Assembly: GCF_947503855.1 (NCBI RefSeq)
Contig: NZ_CANNFF010000002.1
Coordinates: forward strand, 277,408 to 341,407
Length of the DNA stretch: 64,000 nt
Origin: an uncultured Polaribacter sp.
Lineage (GTDB): Bacteria; Bacteroidota; Bacteroidia; Flavobacteriales; Flavobacteriaceae
Direction: 5' to 3'
Shown: positions 29,710 through 38,385 of the stretch, piece after piece
Position numbering within the stretch: the first letter of the stretch is position 1
How the letters are laid out: the number at the start of each line of letters is the position of its first letter
Made by a program: the position numbers and the translations under genes
Notes under the pieces: generated by a model
Told to the model about the DNA's origin: nothing
Seen by the model: the letters and a program-made list of their open reading frames with translations, nothing else
The model's database searches: none

Positions 29710-29949
29710 CTTTTTCTTTTGATGTTTTCGATGGCAAATTTACTGATTTTTATCTTTTTTAAAGACCATTTTACAACATAAAAGATGTTAGTTTATTCAC
29801 AATATTATTTAGTGTTAAATATTTATATGAAAAACAATAGATAAGATGTTTTTAAGGCTTTTTATTAGCTTGAGATGCTAATTATCAGTAAAATTTTTAA
29901 AATAAAAACAACCTTTAAAATGCAGTTATCGTAATAAAAAATTTGGAAA

Positions 29950-30513
29950 CTATTTAGAAAAAGATACTTGGTCTATCTTTTTGTAAAGCATAAAATACAA
30001 GTTGCCAAAAATAGTCCCAGTAATAATTCCTACAAGAATATCTAAAGGAAAATGTACGCCTAAATATATTCTGCTATAAGCAAATAAAGCAGGAAAAAAG
30101 AGTATTAAATATGCGTATTTATATTTTTCTTTTAAAAGTAAGGCAGTATAGACTGCAAAAAAAGTAGATGTTGTTGCATGCCCAGAGATAAAGCTATAAC
30201 TTCCTGGAGATATTAAGGTTCTTAATAAACTTTTAATTTCTGGATCATTGTTAGGTCTTAATCTTTGTGTGGCATCTTTAATAAATACTGTAAATTGATC
30301 TGAAAATGCTACTAACACGACTAAAGAAAGAATTAACAACCCACCTCGTTTCCAACCAAAAGCACTGATAATTAGGTAGAATACAAGAATAAATAAAGGC
30401 GCCCAATAAAATTGATTCGTTACAGCCAACCAAAAAGGATCCCAATGTTCGTTACCCAAATTATTTAGAAATACGAGTAATTGTTTGTCTTTTTGTATGA
30501 GTGTATCTATCAA
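29950..30513 (-). CDS. PAP2-family phosphatase
   Basis: This membrane protein of 187 residues contains the three PAP2 motifs: KDATQRLRPNNDP, SYSFISGHATTSTFFA with its catalytic histidine, and SRIYLGVHFPLDILVGI. Family members dephosphorylate lipid phosphates such as undecaprenyl diphosphate or phosphatidic acid at the membrane. Substrate cannot be assigned. Its ATG is one base after the stop of the upstream cyclophilin-FKBP lipoprotein, so it is the last gene of the gldI-PPIase operon. The 240 bases downstream (29710-29949) contain no recognisable gene. Confidence 0.9.
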   Translation of the reverse strand: MIDTLIQKDKQLLVFLNNLGNEHWDPFWLAVTNQFYWAPLFILVFYLIISAFGWKRGGLLILSLVVLVAFSDQFTVFIKDATQRLRPNNDPEIKSLLRTLISPGSYSFISGHATTSTFFAVYTALLLKEKYKYAYLILFFPALFAYSRIYLGVHFPLDILVGIITGTIFGNLYFMLYKKIDQVSFSK

Positions 30514-30514
30514 A

Positions 30515-31669
30515 TTACTTACCTACTTTTAAGATTTCTACTTCGAAAACCAAATCTGCTTTTGCAGGAAAAGGACCGTATTTATCCTTACCAAAACCTA
30601 TGTAATAAGGTATAAATAATCTTGCTTTTTCACCTTCTCTTAAGGTTAAAACACCTTCTTTAAAACCGGTAATCATTGGTTTTTTTTCATCATCTAATTG
30701 AAAAACCAAAGGTTGCCCACTATTTTCTGTAGATTGTATTTTTTTACCATCTGCTATGTAAATGGTGTAATTTGCAGTAATTGGTTTGTTGGCTACTACT
30801 TTTTTACCATCAGAAGATTTTAATTTTAAAATACTAAGACCAGAATCTGTTTTAGTTGCTTCGGCTTCCTCCATTTCGGCTAAAAATACTTTCTTTTGCT
30901 CTAAATATTTAGAATATCTTTTTTCTTCTAGCTTTTTTTCTTCTTTTATTTTTGCTTCTTGAGATTTGTTAAAATTGGCTACTTCTCTTTCAAAAACCTC
31001 AGGAGCATCAAAATCTTTGGCAATGCTACCAACTCTAACAATGTTAATGGTATTTATAGTATCTTTTTGTACAATTTTATGAACCACTAACATACTTACA
31101 GAATCTATAGCTTTTTGTAGTTTTAAAGAATCTGTATATTTTTCTTGCAACTCTCTTAATTGCAGAGAGTTAACAGTTGTTTTACCAAAAACACTGTGTT
31201 TACCATCTAAATGAGGTATGGCTCTGTGTGTTATAAAAAATTGGCTGTTATTTGTTTTTGGCCCACCATTAGCCATAGAAAGTACCCCTTTATCATCATG
31301 CTTAAAAATAAAGTTACCATTTTTATCTTTTGGAAACTCATCACCAAATAAATACCCAGTACTTTTTCTACCACTTGGTGTAAAACCACCTGCTTGTATT
31401 ACAAAATTGGGTACTACTCTGTGAAATATAATTCCTTCGTAAAAATTACTTCCTTGTAAAGAATCTGGTAATCTTGTGTGTGAACCTTCAACTAAAGCTA
31501 CAAAATTTGCTACTGTTTTTGGAACTTGTTCTGCATGTAATTTTAATAGAATATCTCCTTTGTTTGTTTGTATTTCTGCATACAAACCATCTTTTAAACC
31601 CTTGTACCTTTTTGGAGTACAAGAGCTTAAAAGAAGAATTACTATTAAAAGATAAAAAGGTTTTGTCAT
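30515..31669 (-). CDS. Cyclophilin-FKBP fusion peptidyl-prolyl isomerase, lipoprotein
   Basis: A lipobox (ILLLSSC, Cys17) precedes a cyclophilin domain at about residues 27-205 (FHRVVPNFVIQAGG, MANGGPKTNNSQFFIT, LDGKHSVFGKT). A Lys/Glu-rich helical linker and a C-terminal FKBP-like domain (LREGEKARLFIPYYIGFGKD) complete the 384 residues. It repeats the domain plan of the cytoplasmic fusion at 5473-6402 but is lipid-anchored, presumably facing the periplasm. It overlaps the upstream FKBP gene by one base and is part of the gldI cluster. Confidence 0.9.
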   Translation of the reverse strand: MTKPFYLLIVILLLSSCTPKRYKGLKDGLYAEIQTNKGDILLKLHAEQVPKTVANFVALVEGSHTRLPDSLQGSNFYEGIIFHRVVPNFVIQAGGFTPSGRKSTGYLFGDEFPKDKNGNFIFKHDDKGVLSMANGGPKTNNSQFFITHRAIPHLDGKHSVFGKTTVNSLQLRELQEKYTDSLKLQKAIDSVSMLVVHKIVQKDTINTINIVRVGSIAKDFDAPEVFEREVANFNKSQEAKIKEEKKLEEKRYSKYLEQKKVFLAEMEEAEATKTDSGLSILKLKSSDGKKVVANKPITANYTIYIADGKKIQSTENSGQPLVFQLDDEKKPMITGFKEGVLTLREGEKARLFIPYYIGFGKDKYGPFPAKADLVFEVEILKVGK

Positions 31670-32397
31670 TATTTATCTAAAATATCTAAAACTTCAATTT
31701 CAAAAATTAAAGTAGAAAAAGGTTTGATGTCTGCACCTCTTTGTTGAGCACCATATGCTAACTCTTGTGGAATAAAGACTTTATATTTAGAACCTTTTTT
31801 CATTAATGCTAAAGCTTCATTAAAACCTGGTACAAATATGTTTGCATTAGATTCGTAAGGTTGCTTTCTATCAACAGAACTATCAAAAACTTTCCCATCT
31901 ATTGTAGAACCATGATAGTGAATTTTAACTTTGTCTGTTGGTTTTACTAAATCTCCACGACCTTTTTTCATTACAATATATTGCAAACCACTGTCTGTTG
32001 TTTTTACACCTTTTTTTGATTTATTTACTGCTAAAAATTCTTCACCAGCTTTTTTGTTTTCACCAAATTTAGCTTCTGCTTCTTTTGCAGCTTTTTCTTG
32101 AAGCTCTTTTTGCTGAGCCATTTGTTTCTTTTGAAAATATGTGCTAAGAATTTTTTGAATGTCTTTGGTTTCTATTAATAAATTGGTAGAATCTAACCCA
32201 TTTCTAATTCCTTGTGCTAAAACATCTTTATTTACTTCGCTAAAACTAGATTTTAACTGCATAGACATACTCATACCTACTGCATAACTTACAGAGTCTA
32301 TTTCTGTTTCTAACGATTTTACTTCTTTTACTTGATTACCACAAGAAAATAAAGTTGCTGAAATGGCAACTATTGCTAAATTTTTAATACGCTTCAT
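31669..32397 (-). CDS. FKBP-type peptidyl-prolyl isomerase, lipoprotein (FkpA-like)
   Basis: The 242-residue protein begins with a lipoprotein signal ending at Cys19 (SATLFSC). An FkpA-type N-terminal helical dimerisation domain follows (SVSYAVGMSMSMQLKSSFSEV, FQKKQMAQQKELQEKAAKEAEAKF), and then the FKBP domain from about residue 130 (VKIHYHGSTIDGKVFDSSVDRKQP, YKVFIPQELAYGAQQRGADI, STLIFEIEVLDI). It should assist folding in the periplasm. It starts 2 bases after the gldI stop and ends overlapping the next PPIase gene. Confidence 0.92.
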   Translation of the reverse strand: MKRIKNLAIVAISATLFSCGNQVKEVKSLETEIDSVSYAVGMSMSMQLKSSFSEVNKDVLAQGIRNGLDSTNLLIETKDIQKILSTYFQKKQMAQQKELQEKAAKEAEAKFGENKKAGEEFLAVNKSKKGVKTTDSGLQYIVMKKGRGDLVKPTDKVKIHYHGSTIDGKVFDSSVDRKQPYESNANIFVPGFNEALALMKKGSKYKVFIPQELAYGAQQRGADIKPFSTLIFEIEVLDILDK

Positions 32398-32399
32398 TT

Positions 32400-32942
32400 T
32401 TAATTTAATTTATTTATTTTTATTAAGGTTACTGTACTTTTAATGGTTTGTTTAAAGCCAATTTTATTTCCATCTCCAGAAATTCCAAAGGCATTGTAAA
32501 ACGGAATTACAAATGTAATGGTTTCTCCTTCTTTCATCAACTTTATTCCTTTTTGTATACCAGAAATAAAATCTTCTTTATCTATTTTGTAATTTTTTAA
32601 TCCTAAATCTTCTTTACTGTAAATAATATCATCATTTAAAGTTGTTATATCATAACTTAATACTACATCATCACCCTCCTTTGGTGTAAAGGTATCTTTT
32701 TCAACTTTATCTACATAAGTATACCAAAAACCATTGTTAGAATTTATGTATGTTTTTGTAGAATCTTGTGCAAAGTAATCTACTATCTTTTTGTTTTCTT
32801 CTTGAATTATTTTTTTTGATGCTTCTATATTCGCTTTAAAAATTGTGGCAGAAGGTTTTGGGTTTATAGGCCTTCTAGGTGGTGTTTTTGTACAACCTAT
32901 TATAAAAAAAAATATAAAAACAATGTAAAAACTATGCTTCAT
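32400..32942 (-). CDS. gldI: Gliding motility lipoprotein GldI, FKBP-like
   Basis: This short FKBP-like lipoprotein (180 residues, lipobox FIIGC, Cys17) has the GldI features of a Pro-rich segment after the Cys (TPPRRPINPKP), the helix with IIQEENKKIVDYFAQDS, and a divergent FKBP domain (DDVVLSYDITTLNDDIIYS, GEGITFVIPF-like, NAFGISGDGNKIG). In Flavobacterium johnsoniae GldI is needed for gliding and T9SS function, probably as a folding factor for other Gld proteins. It overlaps the DHH phosphoesterase gene by 11 bases. The T9SS-type subtilase at 47.6 kb agrees with a working secretion system. Confidence 0.88.
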   Translation of the reverse strand: MKHSFYIVFIFFFIIGCTKTPPRRPINPKPSATIFKANIEASKKIIQEENKKIVDYFAQDSTKTYINSNNGFWYTYVDKVEKDTFTPKEGDDVVLSYDITTLNDDIIYSKEDLGLKNYKIDKEDFISGIQKGIKLMKEGETITFVIPFYNAFGISGDGNKIGFKQTIKSTVTLIKINKLN

Positions 32943-33960
32943 AAGACGAATTTAGTTCTTCTATATATTTAGGTAACAAACTTTTAAAATTCTCGGTTAC
33001 TTCTTCCATGCTTCCATCAAACCTACCTCCAGCAGCATTATCATGACCACCACCATTAAAATAAGTTCTAGCAAATTTATTTACAGAAAACTTACCTTTA
33101 GATCTAAACGAAATTTTAATAATTTGTTGTTCTGTATCCTCTATAAATATGGCTGCAAAAATAATATCTTTTAAAGAAAGTGCATAATTTACAACACCTT
33201 CTGTATCTCCTTTTTGAAAATCGAACTTTTTCTTTTCTGCTTCTGTTAAAGTGATAAATGCTGTTTTATATTCTGGTAAAATTTGCAAATTACTAAGCGC
33301 TTGCCCTAACAAAAGCAATCTACCATACGAATTTGCATCGTATACATTATTATGTATTTTATCGTTTTGAGCACCCTTATCAATTAAATCCGCAATAATT
33401 CTATGTGTTTTACTTGTGGTAGATCTAAATCTAAAAGAACCCGTATCTGTCATAATACCTGTATACAAACATGTAGCAATTGCAGTGTCAATCAAATCTA
33501 AATCGTTGTTCATTTCTATAAATTGATACACCATTTGACAAGTAGAACAAATTTCTGTATCAGAATACATATATTTTACATCATCGGGTTGTTGATGATG
33601 ATCTATCATTGCAAAATCGTTCTCATATTTTTCTAAGGAATTTTGCATATCGGTGCCAACTCTATGCAAAGCATTAAAGTCCAGTAGAAAAATAATATCA
33701 GAATTTTTAATAGCTTTTTGGGCTTGCGAGTTTTGCCAATCGAAACGATAAGTAGCATCTGAACCCGGTAACCAGTGTAAAAAATCTGGATATTCGTTAG
33801 GTACAACAACAGTTGGTTGATGGCCTTTTTTTGAAAAATAATGAGATAAAGCTAAGGTAGACCCCATGGCATCTCCGTCTGGATTTCTATGGCCTACAAT
33901 AACAATATTTCTTGGTTTACTAAGAAATTCTTTTAAGTCTTCAAATCCTTTTAAAATCAT
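32932..33960 (-). CDS. DHH/DHHA1 family phosphoesterase (NrnA-like oligoribonuclease)
   Basis: The 342-residue protein has the DHH phosphoesterase motifs GHRNPDGDAMGS (His24, Asp28, Asp30), FLLDFNALHRVG and MIDHHQQPD, and a C-terminal DHHA1 domain ending in FNGGGHDNAAGGRF. NrnA-type enzymes degrade short oligoribonucleotides and dephosphorylate pAp. This matches the family length and motif set. It is the first gene of the gldI operon, overlapping gldI by 11 bases. Such coupling of an RNA-turnover enzyme with a gliding gene is common in Flavobacteriia but its meaning is unclear. Confidence 0.92.
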   Translation of the reverse strand: MILKGFEDLKEFLSKPRNIVIVGHRNPDGDAMGSTLALSHYFSKKGHQPTVVVPNEYPDFLHWLPGSDATYRFDWQNSQAQKAIKNSDIIFLLDFNALHRVGTDMQNSLEKYENDFAMIDHHQQPDDVKYMYSDTEICSTCQMVYQFIEMNNDLDLIDTAIATCLYTGIMTDTGSFRFRSTTSKTHRIIADLIDKGAQNDKIHNNVYDANSYGRLLLLGQALSNLQILPEYKTAFITLTEAEKKKFDFQKGDTEGVVNYALSLKDIIFAAIFIEDTEQQIIKISFRSKGKFSVNKFARTYFNGGGHDNAAGGRFDGSMEEVTENFKSLLPKYIEELNSSYEA

Positions 33961-34061
33961 AGTTGGCGAAGATACAATTTAATTAAAAAAATTGTGTAAT
34001 TTCGCGCCGAATTTGTAAGGTAAAATTTTACAAATAAAATAGAAACAAAAAAATCTATACA

Positions 34062-34481
34062 ATGGCAACAAATAGAACATTTACAATGTTAAAACCAGAT
34101 GCAGTAGAAAACGGACATACTGGTGCAATTTTAGAGAAAATAAACGCTGCAGGATTTAGAATTGTAGCAATGAAAAAAACACAAATGACAAAAGCTGATG
34201 CTGAAACTTTTTATGCTGTGCATAATGAGCGTCCGTTTTTTGTTGAATTAGTAGCATTTATGACACGTGGACCCATTGTTGCAGCAATTTTAGAAAAAGA
34301 TAATGCTGTAGAAGATTTTAGAACTTTAATTGGTGCTACAAACCCAGCTGACGCTGCAGAAGGTACTATTAGAAAGTTGTATGCAACTTCTATGGGAGAA
34401 AATGCAGTACATGGTTCTGACTCTGATGAAAATGCTGAAATAGAAGGAAATTTTCACTTTTCTGGAAGAGAGCAATTCTAA
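34062..34481 (+). CDS. ndk: Nucleoside-diphosphate kinase
   Basis: Ndk transfers the gamma-phosphate between nucleoside triphosphates and diphosphates through a phosphohistidine. The active-site His117 is in [13 protein letters not shown], and MLKPDAV and [15 protein letters not shown] are conserved. At 139 residues the length is typical. A TAATTTCG sequence at 33997-34004 is only a weak promoter match. A terminator follows at 34536. Confidence 0.97.
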   Translation: MATNRTFTMLKPDAVENGHTGAILEKINAAGFRIVAMKKTQMTKADAETFYAVHNERPFFVELVAFMTRGPIVAAILEKDNAVEDFRTLIGATNPADAAEGTIRKLYATSMGENAVHGSDSDENAEIEGNFHFSGREQF

Positions 34482-34535
34482 TTTAGAATTCTTAATTAAC
34501 AATACTGAAATTATTTCAGTTAGATATATTTAGTT

Positions 34536-34565
34536 AAAAACTCACAACAAATGCTGTGAGTTTTT
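34536..34565 (+). terminator. Terminator of ndk
   Basis: The perfect 11-base stem 34536-34546 / 34555-34565 with an 8-base loop is followed by a T-run. Confidence 0.85.
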
Positions 34566-34643
34566 TTTATGAGTTTTTTGAAGATTTTAGAGAAATACAA
34601 TTTGTAAAATCTAATAATTATTTAATTTTATAAAAAATGATTC

Positions 34644-35030
34644 ATGTTTAAGTTTACCGTAAACCATATTGCCATTTCCGTAAAAGACGTTGTAAAATCA
34701 ATAGAATTTTATCAAGAAGTATTTCAATTAAAAGAAATTAAAAATACTGCTTCAAATTCTAAAACCAGATGGTTGGTTTTTAATGATAATAGGCAGTTGC
34801 ACTTAATACCAAAACCTAATGAGGTTGTAAAAATCAATAAAGCTGTCCATTTTGCAATCTCTACTATAAATATACAGGAGTTTATTAGTCATTTAATAGC
34901 TCTAGAAATAGGATATTCTGACTGGTTGGGTACAGTTAAAAAAGATTATGTTAGAAATGATGGAATTATACAAGTGTACTTTCAAGATCCCAATGGTTAT
35001 TGGATTGAAGTAAATAACGATGTAAGGTAA
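34644..35030 (+). CDS. VOC (glyoxalase/bleomycin-resistance) superfamily protein
   Basis: The 128-residue protein has the two-module VOC fold: NHIAISVKDVVKSIEFYQEVFQL at the start, HFAISTINIQEFISHL in the middle, and VYFQDPNGYWIEVNND at the end. Metal-ligand candidates are His8, His73-region and Glu near the C-terminus. The superfamily includes glyoxalase I, dioxygenases and antibiotic-binding proteins, so the substrate is unknown. Start ATG 34644 is the first that retains the first module. Confidence 0.85.
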   Translation: MFKFTVNHIAISVKDVVKSIEFYQEVFQLKEIKNTASNSKTRWLVFNDNRQLHLIPKPNEVVKINKAVHFAISTINIQEFISHLIALEIGYSDWLGTVKKDYVRNDGIIQVYFQDPNGYWIEVNNDVR

Positions 35031-35042
35031 ATTTATAAAAAA

Positions 35043-35339
35043 CTAAACCAACATTAATTTAGAGATTACTTTACCTCCCATTTCTTCATTTATCATTTTT
35101 ATGATTTTTTCCTTACCATAACTCAATTCTTCTCTTAAAACAGAGGAAGATAGTTGTATGATTAAAGTTTTGTTTTGCAATTTCACAGAGTTTGTATGGC
35201 TTGCAATACCTGGTCCCATCATTTTGTTCCAAGTTTCTTCTATCTTAATTTTTTGCATGCCCTTACTTAGATTGTTCTCTTTAATAAAAGACTGCATTAA
35301 ATCTTGTATTGATAAAGAATTGTTTTCTCTTTTTGCCAT
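35043..35339 (-). CDS. DUF721 (DciA-like) protein
   Basis: This 98-residue protein has the DUF721 core: an N-terminal helix with SIQDLMQSFIKENNLSKGMQKIKIEETWNKMMGPGIASHTNSVKLQ and a beta stretch (TLIIQLSSSVLREELSYGKEKII). Members related to DciA help load the replicative helicase in bacteria lacking DnaC. It lies 46 bases downstream of recF on the same strand, the usual neighbour in this group, which supports a DNA replication or repair role. The function of this family member is inferred. Confidence 0.8.
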   Translation of the reverse strand: MAKRENNSLSIQDLMQSFIKENNLSKGMQKIKIEETWNKMMGPGIASHTNSVKLQNKTLIIQLSSSVLREELSYGKEKIIKMINEEMGGKVISKLMLV

Positions 35340-35385
35340 TTATAAGATCATTTGATTTTTCAATTTTTTACTTTATACTTTTAAA

Positions 35386-36468
35386 CTATAATTTAAAAAT
35401 CTGATACGGTTTGTTACTCTGTTTTACAATATTTTCGGTTCTTTCTGAATGTGTATCTGTAATAAAAATTTGCCCAAACTCGTCGTTATTTACCAAATTT
35501 ACAATTTGTAACACTCTATTTTCATCTAATTTATCAAAAATATCGTCTAAAAGTAAAATTGGGGTTACTTTAGATTGTTGTTTTATAAATTGAAATTGGG
35601 CTAACTTTAAAGCTATTAAGTATGATTTTTGTTGCCCTTGTGAACCAAACTTTTTAATAGGGTACTCTCCTATTTCAAAATTTAAATCGTCTTTATGAAT
35701 ACCCACTGTTGTGTATTGCAAAATCTTATCCTTTTCTAATGATTTTTCCATGAGAGCGTCCATAGAAAAATCGTGTAATTGACTTTTATAATTTAAGTTG
35801 ACTTGTTCATTATCGTCAGAAATTTCTTTGTACTTTTGGTTAAAAATAGGAATAAAAGTGGCTAAAAACTCTTTTCTAGCTTCGTAAATTCTACTACCAT
35901 ATTCTGCAAGTTGGTCATTATAAACACCGATATTTACAGCATCAAAAGTTCTATTAGCTGCAAAATATTTTAACAAAGCATTTCTTTGACTTAATACTTT
36001 ATTATAAGCCAACAAATCTTTTAAATAAGCTTTGTTTTGTTGAGAAATAACACCATCTATAAATTTTCTTCTGGTATCACTACCTTCTGTAACTAAATCT
36101 CTATCTGCTGGAGAAACAATCACCAAAGGCAATTGACCTATATGTTCAGAAAACTTATCGTAATTTTTTCCGTTCCTTTTTAAAATTTTCTTTTGTCCTT
36201 TTTTTAAACTACAAATAATTTTTTCATTTCTATCGTTTAAAATATAGTCTCCTTCTACCATAAAAAAGCCTTCTCCATGCTTAATATTCTGTATGGCTAC
36301 AGAATTAAAATAACTTTTTGCGAAAGATAGGTAGTAAATAGCATCTAAAATATTGGTTTTACCCACACCATTATTGCCTACAAAACAATTAATTTTCTCC
36401 TGAAAATCAAAAGATTGCGAGGTAATATTCTTAAAATTAACTAAAGAAAGCTTCTGTAAATACATCAA
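35386..36468 (-). CDS. recF: DNA replication/repair protein RecF
   Basis: RecF is an ABC-type ATPase that acts at single-strand gaps to promote RecA loading. Visible motifs are the Walker A GNNGVGKT (residues 31-38), the mid-protein [11 protein letters not shown], the signature [19 protein letters not shown] and Walker [17 protein letters not shown]. It has 360 residues, the usual size. Start choice between the two initial Met codons is open. DUF721 follows in the same direction. Confidence 0.96.
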   Translation of the reverse strand: MMYLQKLSLVNFKNITSQSFDFQEKINCFVGNNGVGKTNILDAIYYLSFAKSYFNSVAIQNIKHGEGFFMVEGDYILNDRNEKIICSLKKGQKKILKRNGKNYDKFSEHIGQLPLVIVSPADRDLVTEGSDTRRKFIDGVISQQNKAYLKDLLAYNKVLSQRNALLKYFAANRTFDAVNIGVYNDQLAEYGSRIYEARKEFLATFIPIFNQKYKEISDDNEQVNLNYKSQLHDFSMDALMEKSLEKDKILQYTTVGIHKDDLNFEIGEYPIKKFGSQGQQKSYLIALKLAQFQFIKQQSKVTPILLLDDIFDKLDENRVLQIVNLVNNDEFGQIFITDTHSERTENIVKQSNKPYQIFKL

Positions 36469-36579
36469 TTAAATAAATTATTAAAAAGGTTTTGCAAATT
36501 ATTGAAAATTTTGCGAATTATCTCCTTTTAAAATCCAATTAAAAAAACTATTTTTGTCGCCACTAATTTTTAAGCAAAG

Positions 36580-37350
36580 ATGGCAACATACAAGAAAAGA
36601 GGATATAAACCTAAAGATAAGAAAGATCAACAAAGAGTTGAAGAAATAGACAGCACAACTGCTGAAGTGTTTAATACTTTAGACGAAACTGCTTCAAAAT
36701 CTGAACAATGGATAGAAAAAAACAGCAAACCGTTATTTTTAGCATTGATAAGTGTTGTTGTATTGTTTTTAGCTTATTTAGGCTACAGTAAATACATTGT
36801 AGAGCCTAACGAAATAGAAGCTTCTAATGAGTTGGCTTTTCCAAGAAAATATTTTGATGAGGCCGCAACTGCAGGCTCTGGAATAGACTCTTTACTAAAT
36901 TTAGGTTTAGAAGGCGCAGATGGTAAATATGGTTTTTTAGATATTGCAGAATCTTACAGTAGTACAGATGCTGGTAATTTAGCAAACTATTATGCTGGTG
37001 TTTCTTATTTACAAATGAAAGAATACGAAAAAGCAATTGCTTATTTAGAGAAATTTAATTCAGATGATACTTTATTAGGTCCTGTTTCTTTAGGTGCTAT
37101 TGGTGATGCTTTTGCTGATATCGATCAGCCAGAACAAGCCTTAGAATATTACGAAAAAGCAGCGAACAAGCAAAATAACGAGTTTACAACGCCTCTTTAT
37201 TTATACAAAGCAGGGCAAACTGCAATGCAATTAAAAAAATACGATAAAGCAGTTTCTTTATTTACTAAAATTAAAGAAAACCACCCTACATCTGACCAAG
37301 GTAGAGATGTAGAAAAATTTATAAATGCTGCTAAATATGCTAAAAATTAG
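36580..37350 (+). CDS. Membrane-anchored TPR protein (YfgM-like)
   Basis: The 256-residue protein has a polar cytoplasmic N-terminus, one membrane helix at about residues 52-68 (KPLFLALISVVVLFLAYLGYSKYIV), and then tetratricopeptide repeats (LANYYAGVSYLQMKEYEKAIAYL, GAIGDAFADIDQPEQALEYYEKAAN, LYKAGQTAMQLKKYDKAVSLF). The layout is like YfgM, which works with periplasmic chaperones at the Sec translocon. That analogy is by architecture only. It leads a co-directional set with ribH, mutL and the rhomboids. TATTTTTG at 36549-36556 is a likely -7 box. Confidence 0.8.
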   Translation: MATYKKRGYKPKDKKDQQRVEEIDSTTAEVFNTLDETASKSEQWIEKNSKPLFLALISVVVLFLAYLGYSKYIVEPNEIEASNELAFPRKYFDEAATAGSGIDSLLNLGLEGADGKYGFLDIAESYSSTDAGNLANYYAGVSYLQMKEYEKAIAYLEKFNSDDTLLGPVSLGAIGDAFADIDQPEQALEYYEKAANKQNNEFTTPLYLYKAGQTAMQLKKYDKAVSLFTKIKENHPTSDQGRDVEKFINAAKYAKN

Positions 37351-37424
37351 TAGACAGTAAGCAAACTGCAATTAGTTTTTATCTAAACTAAATACAGTAA
37401 ACTGATTACTAAAAAATAAACAAA

Positions 37425-37931
37425 ATGGCAACAACAAATTTATCTTATTACGATAAAGCTACAATCCCAAATGCGAAACCTTTTCGATTTGGGATTGTTG
37501 TTTCTGAATGGAATCCTGAAATTACCAAAAACTTAAAAAAAGGAGCCATAGAAACTTTACTAGATTGCGGTGCAACCAAACAAAACATCATTTCTTGGGA
37601 TGTGCCTGGTAGTTTTGAGCTTGTTTATGGTTGTAAAAAAATGATTCAGTCTAAAAATGTAGACGCAATTGTTGCTATTGGTAATGTTATTCAAGGAGAA
37701 ACCAAACATTTCGATTTTGTTTGCGAAGGGGTTACACAAGGTATTATAGACTTAAATGTAAAGTATGATGTACCCGTAATTTTTTGTGTTTTAACAGACA
37801 ATACCAAACAACAATCTTTAGATAGATCTGGCGGAAAACTAGGTAATAAAGGAATTGAATGTGCCGTGGCCGCGGTAAAAATGGCCGCTATAAAAAACAC
37901 AGGTTTACAAAAAGAAAGTATTGGTTTTTAA
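37425..37931 (+). CDS. ribH: 6,7-dimethyl-8-ribityllumazine synthase
   Basis: This enzyme condenses 5-amino-6-ribitylaminouracil with dihydroxybutanone phosphate in riboflavin synthesis. The signature GETKHFDFV (residues 91-99) with catalytic His95 is present, along with GIVVSEWNPEIT at the start and DVPGSFELVYG in the middle. It has 168 residues, the normal size. It follows the TPR protein by 74 bases. The next 178 bases hold nothing I can identify before a small membrane-protein gene. Confidence 0.96.
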   Translation: MATTNLSYYDKATIPNAKPFRFGIVVSEWNPEITKNLKKGAIETLLDCGATKQNIISWDVPGSFELVYGCKKMIQSKNVDAIVAIGNVIQGETKHFDFVCEGVTQGIIDLNVKYDVPVIFCVLTDNTKQQSLDRSGGKLGNKGIECAVAAVKMAAIKNTGLQKESIGF

Positions 37932-38109
37932 CACTAGTTTATTTTTGTTTGCAAGATTAAATTCTTTCTTCTTTTTTGTAATAAATTAAGAATACTTTTT
38001 ACATCTATCTTAGGCATTTTCCTTTAATTTATTTAAATTTGATTTGCTTTTAAAATTGGTATAAAAATTAATTTAGACTTATTTCTATGTACCAGTTATT
38101 TTTAAAATT

Positions 38110-38382
38110 ATGGGATTTTTAAAAAAAACAAATAAAAAATTTAATTACCAGCCAAGATATTATAAAGGAGAAGGAAATCCTTTTAAAATTGAGCATAAAT
38201 TAGATCATTTTAGAAAAACTGCTGGAAAAAATAAAGGGCTTAAAGGCAAATTTAATGATGCTTTAGAAGATTTAAAAACACCAGATAAAGGTGTAAACAA
38301 AACACTAATAATTATTATTAGTATTTTAGTTTTTATCTTTTTATATATCATAGATTTTGATTTATCTATATTCATAAAATAA
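38110..38382 (+). CDS. Small conserved membrane protein of unknown function
   Basis: The 90-residue protein has a basic, aromatic N-terminal half (YQPRYYKGEGNPFKIEHKLDHFRKTAG) and one hydrophobic segment at about residues 67-85, so it is a tail-anchored or single-pass protein. I recognise no catalytic motif. Homologous genes in this position are sometimes labelled as riboflavin-synthase-related, but I see no support beyond being next to ribH. The mutL ATG starts 3 bases after its stop, so it is in that operon. Confidence 0.6.
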   Translation: MGFLKKTNKKFNYQPRYYKGEGNPFKIEHKLDHFRKTAGKNKGLKGKFNDALEDLKTPDKGVNKTLIIIISILVFIFLYIIDFDLSIFIK

Positions 38383-38385
38383 TTA

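Noticed and set aside
38110..38382. Label of riboflavin synthase subunit for the small protein after ribH
   Set aside because: No lumazine or riboflavin synthase motif is present; only adjacency to ribH supports it.
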